Shown: in pieces, positions 13,645-18,605 of the stretch
How positions within the stretch are numbered: the first letter of the stretch is position 1
Layout: every line of letters begins with the position of its first letter
DNA from: Candidatus Gerdarchaeota archaeon
GTDB taxonomy: Archaea; Asgardarchaeota; Heimdallarchaeia; JABLTI01
NCBI GenBank assembly: GCA_016840945.1
Contig: JAEORJ010000222.1
Coordinates: 1 to 18,605, forward strand
DNA length: 18,605 bases
Direction: 5' to 3'
Translations under genes and position numbers: made by a program
The notes under the pieces: generated by a model
What the model saw: only the letters and a program-made list of their open reading frames with translations
Told to the model about the DNA's origin: nothing
Databases searched by the model: none

Positions 13645-14245
13645 CTTGGCAGAAAATGGAAACAGGAATCAGAAAAGGACTACTTTAGAAAAACTAAGAT
13701 TAGCTCGAAAGAGTATGATAGGGATTATATTTCTACTAGTATTAGGACTCATAATTTCTGCTGCATTATTTGAGCTATTCAATACTATAGATGATTTTAT
13801 TGTTATAATGGCAATTCTATCATTCACATTCATTTTTTTATCGGGATTTGTAATTTATTTATCAGTGAGGATAAACAAATTAGCAAGATTAGAAAAGGAG
13901 CTTGAAGAAATGCGTGCTTTGGAGAATCCTGAAAGGCGGTTTGGGAGATTGATGGATGAGATGGATGATTTAATCACAGATAGTGAAATGAACAGGCGAG
14001 GAATGCCACCAAAAAAATCAACAAGACCTTTAGCTCCGATATTAATAAATGTTAAAAGATATGAAGGAAAAACAGCTGGAAAAATGTGCGGTGTATGTAA
14101 ATTAGAAGTGAGATCGGATCAAGAGTTGATGATCTGTGTAAAATGTTTGACGATTTTTCATATCGATCATTTGAGTGATTGGTTGAAATCCGCAAAAGTT
14201 TGCCCAGTATGTGGACAAGAAATGGTTTTGAGATATGAAATTTAA
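13637..14245 (+). CDS. Two-TM membrane protein with C-terminal RING-like zinc finger
   Basis: A 202-residue protein starting at GTG within the end of propeller copy 1 (8-nt overlap, so translationally coupled). Order: short polar N-terminus; two hydrophobic helices (about 27-48 and 53-77); a charged coiled-coil-like helix (80-115); a Pro-rich linker; then a zinc finger with C151, C154, C167, C170, H175, H178, C189, C192. The pattern C-x2-C-x12-C-x2-C-x4-H-x2-H-x10-C-x2-C, with FHIDHLSDWL and CPVC, resembles RING-H2/prokaryotic RING domains but with CxxC in place of C-x-H and His in place of the sixth Cys. Both helices crossing the membrane puts N- and C-termini on the same side, presumably cytoplasmic. 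RING domains are typically E3 ubiquitin-ligase or scaffold modules; ligase activity here is inference. Its paralogue at 10287 has the same plan. Confidence 0.7.
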   Translation: MSNLAENGNRNQKRTTLEKLRLARKSMIGIIFLLVLGLIISAALFELFNTIDDFIVIMAILSFTFIFLSGFVIYLSVRINKLARLEKELEEMRALENPERRFGRLMDEMDDLITDSEMNRRGMPPKKSTRPLAPILINVKRYEGKTAGKMCGVCKLEVRSDQELMICVKCLTIFHIDHLSDWLKSAKVCPVCGQEMVLRYEI

Positions 14246-14318
14246 TTATCGTAAGGAAAAATTTTACTATAAAGAATACCTAAAGTGATGTATAATTAGA
14301 TAACCTATAGAGGAGTGA

Positions 14319-15737
14319 ATGGAATTGGGATTCTATAGTAATAAGAGCAAAAAGCAAATTTTGTTTTTAATAGTGATTGCATTATTATTTTTGCAGACAA
14401 TTAACCAACAGGAAAGCTATATTAACAGTTTCAAGGTAAACGCAGATACTGTTACTGTTAGTGATATGGAGTATAGCACCGAATTAACATGGAAAAAAAA
14501 CTACATAGACACTCAAGAAACACGATTAGCCTTACACCAAGACGTGGAAGCTCAAGTGGATTCATTAGGTAATATCTATTTGGCTTATACTGTCTATATG
14601 TTGGATGTTGATGGAGGAACCAGTAATAAATTTGAATTGCACTTTCAGAAGTATGAAGCAGAAACGGGAAAATGGTCAAGTAAACAAATAATCGCTGAAC
14701 CAAGCTTAGATCGCATAATTGGATATATTAAAATGATTGTAGAAGATGATTCAAAAGTGCATCTTGCTTGGATGGAAAAAGATACTACTTTTACACATAA
14801 TGACTCGATTAATTATTGTTATTATGATGGAGAAAGCTGGTCAGAAATTTACCTTGTAAAAAGCTTTGCTGATGGTTTATTGGGAGAAATAGCTCTAACA
14901 AAAATAGCTAATGAGTTGCAGTTCTTTTGGACTTCAGGAATAATGTTTAATAATGTTACTTTGTGTATGCGCACTTTCTCATTAACATCAAAAACATTCA
15001 ATGACCCATTAAATATCACAAATGCCCAACCAGCAGAGTATGTGATCACTGCCAAAGTAGATCAAAATGATAAAGTAGCAATTGCTTGGACAGGTTATTA
15101 TGAAGGGCTAGGAGCAAATAAAATACAATGCCTATATGATTATAAACAAAACTTACAAAATGGTACCCCAATACTACTAGGGGAAGAAAATATAGTAAAT
15201 GAAACCAATCCCTCACTATTTTTTGATAACCAAAATAGCTTACATTTTATTTGGTTAAGTCGATTACAAGGTTCAAGCGATAAGGCGTTAAATTATAACA
15301 AAATTGATGATGGTAATATTACAATTGAAGCAAAAGGATTGATGCAAGATAATGCTTATGAAAGACCCATAATAAAAGTAGACCATAACACTACTGCACA
15401 TATTCTTTGGCCAAATGGAATAGGTTTGGCATATAAACAAGTGAATCAACAAGGAATACTATCGATAACAGATAATATGGATAAAGGACGATTAATCGCT
15501 ACAACACCAACAATGGTAATTACAGAAACAGCAATACATATTATGTATAAAACAAATGATCAGCACTATAAAGGAATAGACTATCTTAGAGGTACGAGAG
15601 CAAGCATTTTAGATAAATATGGGGCATTAATAATTGGATTAATAGTGGGATTGCCAGTAATTATCATAGGGGTATATTTCACTGTGAAACAAGTTAAGAA
15701 AAGAAAAGCACATACTCCTCTAGAATCAAATGAATAG
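14319..15737 (+). CDS. Surface protein with predicted seven-bladed beta-propeller, copy 2
   Basis: A 472-residue paralogue of copy 1 with the same plan: N-terminal hydrophobic segment (about 13-27), seven repeats (cores IYLAYTVYM, VHLAWMEKD, LQFFWTSG, VAIAWTGYY, LHFIWLSR, AHILWPNG, IHIMYKTN) and a C-terminal helix beginning DKYGALIIGLIVG with a basic tail. The shared WSE, LQFFW, NSLH and TAHILW segments place it closest to copy 1. Several N-x-S/T sites occur in the exposed part. The start is uncertain: ATG 14319 is only 3 nt after GGAG (14312-14315), while TTG 14325 sits 9 nt from it and aligns with the ATG-GGG-TTC start of copy 1. It follows the RING-like gene by 73 bp, probably in the same operon. 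The ligand is unknown. Confidence 0.7.
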   Translation: MELGFYSNKSKKQILFLIVIALLFLQTINQQESYINSFKVNADTVTVSDMEYSTELTWKKNYIDTQETRLALHQDVEAQVDSLGNIYLAYTVYMLDVDGGTSNKFELHFQKYEAETGKWSSKQIIAEPSLDRIIGYIKMIVEDDSKVHLAWMEKDTTFTHNDSINYCYYDGESWSEIYLVKSFADGLLGEIALTKIANELQFFWTSGIMFNNVTLCMRTFSLTSKTFNDPLNITNAQPAEYVITAKVDQNDKVAIAWTGYYEGLGANKIQCLYDYKQNLQNGTPILLGEENIVNETNPSLFFDNQNSLHFIWLSRLQGSSDKALNYNKIDDGNITIEAKGLMQDNAYERPIIKVDHNTTAHILWPNGIGLAYKQVNQQGILSITDNMDKGRLIATTPTMVITETAIHIMYKTNDQHYKGIDYLRGTRASILDKYGALIIGLIVGLPVIIIGVYFTVKQVKKRKAHTPLESNE

Positions 15738-15783
15738 GGTAATAAGATAAATGAATTTTTAGAAGAATGATTAAAAAACAGTT

Positions 15784-17232
15784 ATGGGAAGAAGTAAAAT
15801 GAGAGGATATAATCGAATTTTACACCAGAAAAAAATGGTTTATCAAACAATTCTCATTATACTAATTTTTCTAACGTGTCCATTATTATTGACAAAAGCA
15901 ATAGAAGATAATAATGAGGAAAGGACAAAAGTAGTAAAAAATGTGGATTCATCAGGAATTAGCTGGCAAAAGAATATACCAATAGATTACCAAGATGGGC
16001 GAAATCTATTAGTGCAGAATATTGTTATAAAAAGTGATGAAACGGGAAACTTGCATTTAGTTTATAGGGTCACTGTGAATGTATATATTGGTGGTGAACA
16101 AATTAATTGGCAAGAAATACATTATCAAAAATATGACAAGGTAAAACAGGTTTGGGAAGCAAGAACAATCATAACGGGGAATGAAAGTGATCAATTGTCA
16201 AAATATGGATTAAACATGATCATAGATGAAGAAGGAAGACTACATATTGTATGGATGGAATATGATATTACATTTCATAATTCACCAAAAATGATTTATT
16301 ATCAATATTTGGAGGGAGGAATTTGGTCAGAAAAAATACTAGTGGAAAATGAAACAGCAGAAGCAAAGAGTGTGCTAAAATTAATAAAAAAAGAAAATAG
16401 AATGATTTTTTTCTGGTTAAAAGCAGCTGAATTTGATTCTAGTGATTTTTTATTAAACACAAAGAGCTATGATTTAACAACAAAAGAATGGGGAGAAAAA
16501 GTAACCTTCAATAATATATTACTGACCACAACTGATTATGCTGTAGCAATTGATTCAAAAGAGAAAATATTGATTGCCTATGTAGGTGATTTTGAAGAAC
16601 TAGATGCTTGCAAGATATTTTATGTCTATGAAGAAGAGCATCAATTACAAAAAGTAATCCCAAAAATACTGTGCCATTTTGATAATAAATCAGAAACTGC
16701 TATAAGTGCAGAATTTGATAGCAAGGATAATATCCATGTTGCTTGGCAAAGACATCAAGCAGAAGAGATTGGTTATTATGCAATCTACTATGCAAGAATA
16801 ATACAAGAAAAGAGAGTGCTAACTATGAAACTTGCTGATCAATATCTGTATCAAGAAGTGAAAATAGTGATAGATGAACAAGATACTGCTCATTTGGTTT
16901 GGGTGAATCTAAATGAGGGGTTATTCTATAAACAGATAACTATCACTGGAGAGATATCAAGAACAGAACAATTAATAGCTAATGATTATGTTTTTAGTTT
17001 AACAGTAACAAGTACGGGAAGCGACAATTTACATCTATTCTACACTACAAGTATTTTTGGTGACACAGGAATATTTTATATGAGAGGAATAATGGAAACA
17101 GCTATTGATCGTTATGGACCAATAATTTTAGGGATAATACTGGGAGGAATAATAATTGGTGGAGCGAGTATCTTAATCCGGAGAAGGTCGATGAGGAAAA
17201 GAGAAGAACGTTCACATGAAATTAATCAATAG
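15784..17232 (+). CDS. Surface protein with predicted seven-bladed beta-propeller, copy 3
   Basis: A 482-residue paralogue. Hydrophobic segment at about 20-37 after a basic N-terminus; seven repeats with cores LHLVYRVT, LHIVWMEYD, MIFFWLKA, ILIAYVGDFEE, IHVAWQRH, AHLVWVNL and LHLFYTTS; C-terminal helix starting DRYGPIILGIILGG, then a strongly basic RRRSMRKREER tail. Shared signatures with copy 4 (KVIPKILCHFDN-like, FYVYE, VAWQR) show these two form a sub-pair distinct from copies 1 and 2. ATG 15799, preceded by GGAAG, is an alternative start that would drop five residues. The gap to copy 2 is 46 bp and to copy 4 is 15 bp, consistent with one transcript. Function is unknown; extracellular binding is the natural guess for a membrane-anchored propeller. 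Confidence 0.7.
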   Translation: MGRSKMRGYNRILHQKKMVYQTILIILIFLTCPLLLTKAIEDNNEERTKVVKNVDSSGISWQKNIPIDYQDGRNLLVQNIVIKSDETGNLHLVYRVTVNVYIGGEQINWQEIHYQKYDKVKQVWEARTIITGNESDQLSKYGLNMIIDEEGRLHIVWMEYDITFHNSPKMIYYQYLEGGIWSEKILVENETAEAKSVLKLIKKENRMIFFWLKAAEFDSSDFLLNTKSYDLTTKEWGEKVTFNNILLTTTDYAVAIDSKEKILIAYVGDFEELDACKIFYVYEEEHQLQKVIPKILCHFDNKSETAISAEFDSKDNIHVAWQRHQAEEIGYYAIYYARIIQEKRVLTMKLADQYLYQEVKIVIDEQDTAHLVWVNLNEGLFYKQITITGEISRTEQLIANDYVFSLTVTSTGSDNLHLFYTTSIFGDTGIFYMRGIMETAIDRYGPIILGIILGGIIIGGASILIRRRSMRKREERSHEINQ

Positions 17233-17247
17233 TATAGATATAGAAAG

Positions 17248-18605
17248 ATGAGTAAGATGGAACATAAGTGGCAGTATAAAAAAATAATTCAAAGCATCTT
17301 TCTACTATTGTTACTAATCGCTGTTGTTAAAACAGAAAGTAATTGCGCTAAATTAAATGATAATAAAGAAGAACCAAGATTAAATTATGAGGAAATAGAT
17401 TCGAAAATAAGCTGGCAAAAAAATTTTGTGATAGATTATCTTGATGAGCGACAACTATATGCTAAAGATATTATCCTGAAAAGCGATCAAGAAGGAAATC
17501 TCCATCTGGTCTATAAAGCAACTGTAACACCGACAACTGCAACAGTAACACCAATTATAAAAACGACTTCATGGGAAGAAATACACTATCAGCTATACAA
17601 TATAACAGAAAAGCAGTGGCAAGAAAAAACGATCATTGCAGGAGAACAATCAGAGGAGAGCGGAAAAATGGATCTACAGATGGTGATAGATAACCAAAGT
17701 AGAATTCATGTTGCTTGGTATGAAGATTACTTTAATGAAACAAATTCACCTAAATACATTTTTTATCGGTACTTTGAAAATAATAATTGGTCCGAGAAAA
17801 TACTAGTAGAAATTGTAGATGATACGTTAACATACATGGACTTACAATTTGCAGTAGCTGGAAATAAAGCGTTGTTTTTTTGGACGGTATTAAAGACGGA
17901 TTATACTGAGCTTTTTTACCAAATGTTAAAGAAGAGCTATTCAGTAGAAACAGAAGAATTAGGGGAAAAAATGGTTCTTGAAAACATAACATTATCATCA
18001 CATATAATAGATGTCGCAGTAGATTCAGATGGGAAAATAATTGTGGCATGGACGGATTATAATGAGGAATTAGAAGCCGAGAAATTATTTTATGTCTATG
18101 AAAAGGAAGAGGATTTGCATCAAGTAATCCCCAAAATATTATGCCATTTTGATAATTCTGAAGAAAGCAAAGTAAATATGGTCTTTGATGCAAACAATAA
18201 CCTGCATCTAGCCTGGCAGAGAACGTTGGGGGGAACAAATAACTATATTGTTTACGCAAGAAAAGAACAAGAGGTAATGACAATAACAGTCACATTAGAA
18301 AAGGCTCTACTTTATGATGAGGTGAAGATAGCAATAGATGAACAAAATACCGCAAATATCCTCTGGAAAAATCTGGTGGAAGGATTGAAATACAAACGAG
18401 TGACCACAGAAAATGAGGTGACAAAAACAGAGGTTCTACTAGCGAACCAAACAGTGCAAAGATTGGCAATAACTACTACAAATGGTGGCAATATCATTCA
18501 TGTGATGTATACACTAAGTGAATTGTTGTCATCAGAAATATTCTTGATAAGAGGGATGACACAAAGAACCTTAGATAAATATGGTGCAATAATAATAGGG
18601 GTACC
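17248..18605 (+). CDS. Surface protein with predicted seven-bladed beta-propeller, copy 4 (3' cut by window edge)
   Basis: An open frame of 452 codons from ATG 17248 to the window end, without stop. It shows the family plan: hydrophobic segment (about 16-28), repeat cores LHLVYKAT, IHVAWYED, ALFFWTVL, IIVAWTDYNEE, LHLAWQRT, ANILWKNL and IHVMYTLS, and the beginning of the C-terminal helix (DKYGAIIIG). Only some 30 residues should be missing. A Thr-rich insert in repeat 1 (about 98-112) is absent from the other copies. It is most like copy 3, for instance in VIPKILCHFDN. Start alternatives are ATG 17248 and ATG 17257. It is separated from copy 3 by 15 bp. Long minus-strand open frames inside it are shadows of this gene. 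Confidence 0.7.
   Translation, partial: MSKMEHKWQYKKIIQSIFLLLLLIAVVKTESNCAKLNDNKEEPRLNYEEIDSKISWQKNFVIDYLDERQLYAKDIILKSDQEGNLHLVYKATVTPTTATVTPIIKTTSWEEIHYQLYNITEKQWQEKTIIAGEQSEESGKMDLQMVIDNQSRIHVAWYEDYFNETNSPKYIFYRYFENNNWSEKILVEIVDDTLTYMDLQFAVAGNKALFFWTVLKTDYTELFYQMLKKSYSVETEELGEKMVLENITLSSHIIDVAVDSDGKIIVAWTDYNEELEAEKLFYVYEKEEDLHQVIPKILCHFDNSEESKVNMVFDANNNLHLAWQRTLGGTNNYIVYARKEQEVMTITVTLEKALLYDEVKIAIDEQNTANILWKNLVEGLKYKRVTTENEVTKTEVLLANQTVQRLAITTTNGGNIIHVMYTLSELLSSEIFLIRGMTQRTLDKYGAIIIGV

Noticed and set aside
17750..18283. Minus-strand open frame of 177 codons (and another at 18312-18497)
   Set aside because: They lie antisense to the open plus-strand frame of propeller copy 4, which matches three paralogues throughout. 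The antisense products have no recognisable domain or ribosome-binding site.
1..18605. TGA recoded as sense codon in this organism
   Set aside because: TGA ends the phosphoesterase (304-306) and the 120-aa gene (5365-5367) in sensible positions, so it is a normal stop.
12205..18605. Sialidase identity for the propeller proteins
   Set aside because: The repeats lack the S-x-D-x-G-x-T-W Asp-box and there is no visible sialidase Arg triad. Only the propeller-like periodicity is supported.
12205..18605. Insertion sequence or phage origin for the repeated genes
   Set aside because: No transposase, integrase, terminal inverted repeats or target duplication is visible; tandem duplication explains the repeats.

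Overview
The window is about one-third G+C and reads as archaeal. Ribosome-binding sites are of the GGAGG/GGTGA type, TTG and GTG starts are frequent, T-runs follow genes, and there are paired two-TM membrane proteins ending in a RING-like zinc finger. The combination of a RING-like membrane protein, large surface propeller proteins, a PAPS-type sulfotransferase and a cytoplasmic GH35 enzyme would suit an Asgard-type archaeon. That assignment is inference: there is no rRNA, tRNA or universal marker in the window. TGA, TAA and TAG are all used as ordinary stops.

Layout. 1-2.7 kb: the tail of a calcineurin-like phosphoesterase, a convergent YdjM/DUF457-type membrane hydrolase, a 461-bp intergenic region rich in repeats and hairpins, an amidohydrolase-2 enzyme and a small zinc-ribbon protein. 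2.8-5.8 kb: L-lysine 6-aminotransferase with a strong stem-loop terminator, a multi-pass membrane protein, and two small proteins of unknown function. 5.8-9.8 kb: a GH35 beta-galactosidase/glucosaminidase-type enzyme divergent from a membrane-anchored secreted alkaline phosphatase. 9.8-12.0 kb: a small conserved-looking protein with an unusual start, a two-TM RING-like gene cut by an in-frame TGA, and a sulfotransferase. 12.2 kb to the end: a co-directional cluster of four paralogous surface proteins (the fourth runs off the edge) with a second two-TM RING-like gene inserted after the first.

The most unusual part is 10.3-18.6 kb. Each surface protein has an N-terminal membrane/signal segment, seven recognisable repeats best explained as a seven-bladed beta-propeller, and a C-terminal membrane helix introduced by a D-[RK]-Y-G motif. 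The RING-like gene overlaps the first propeller gene by 8 nt, which suggests co-expression. The two RING-like genes share identical zinc-ligand spacing, yet one has a TGA inside the finger. A membrane receptor/adhesin set coupled to a cytoplasmic RING-like domain is a testable hypothesis; no ubiquitin, E1 or E2 gene is visible here.

Regulatory signals include a pair of AATGCTTTT inverted motifs in each of two distant intergenic regions, a three-arm alternative hairpin upstream of the amidohydrolase, and stem-loops overlapping stop codons on the minus strand.
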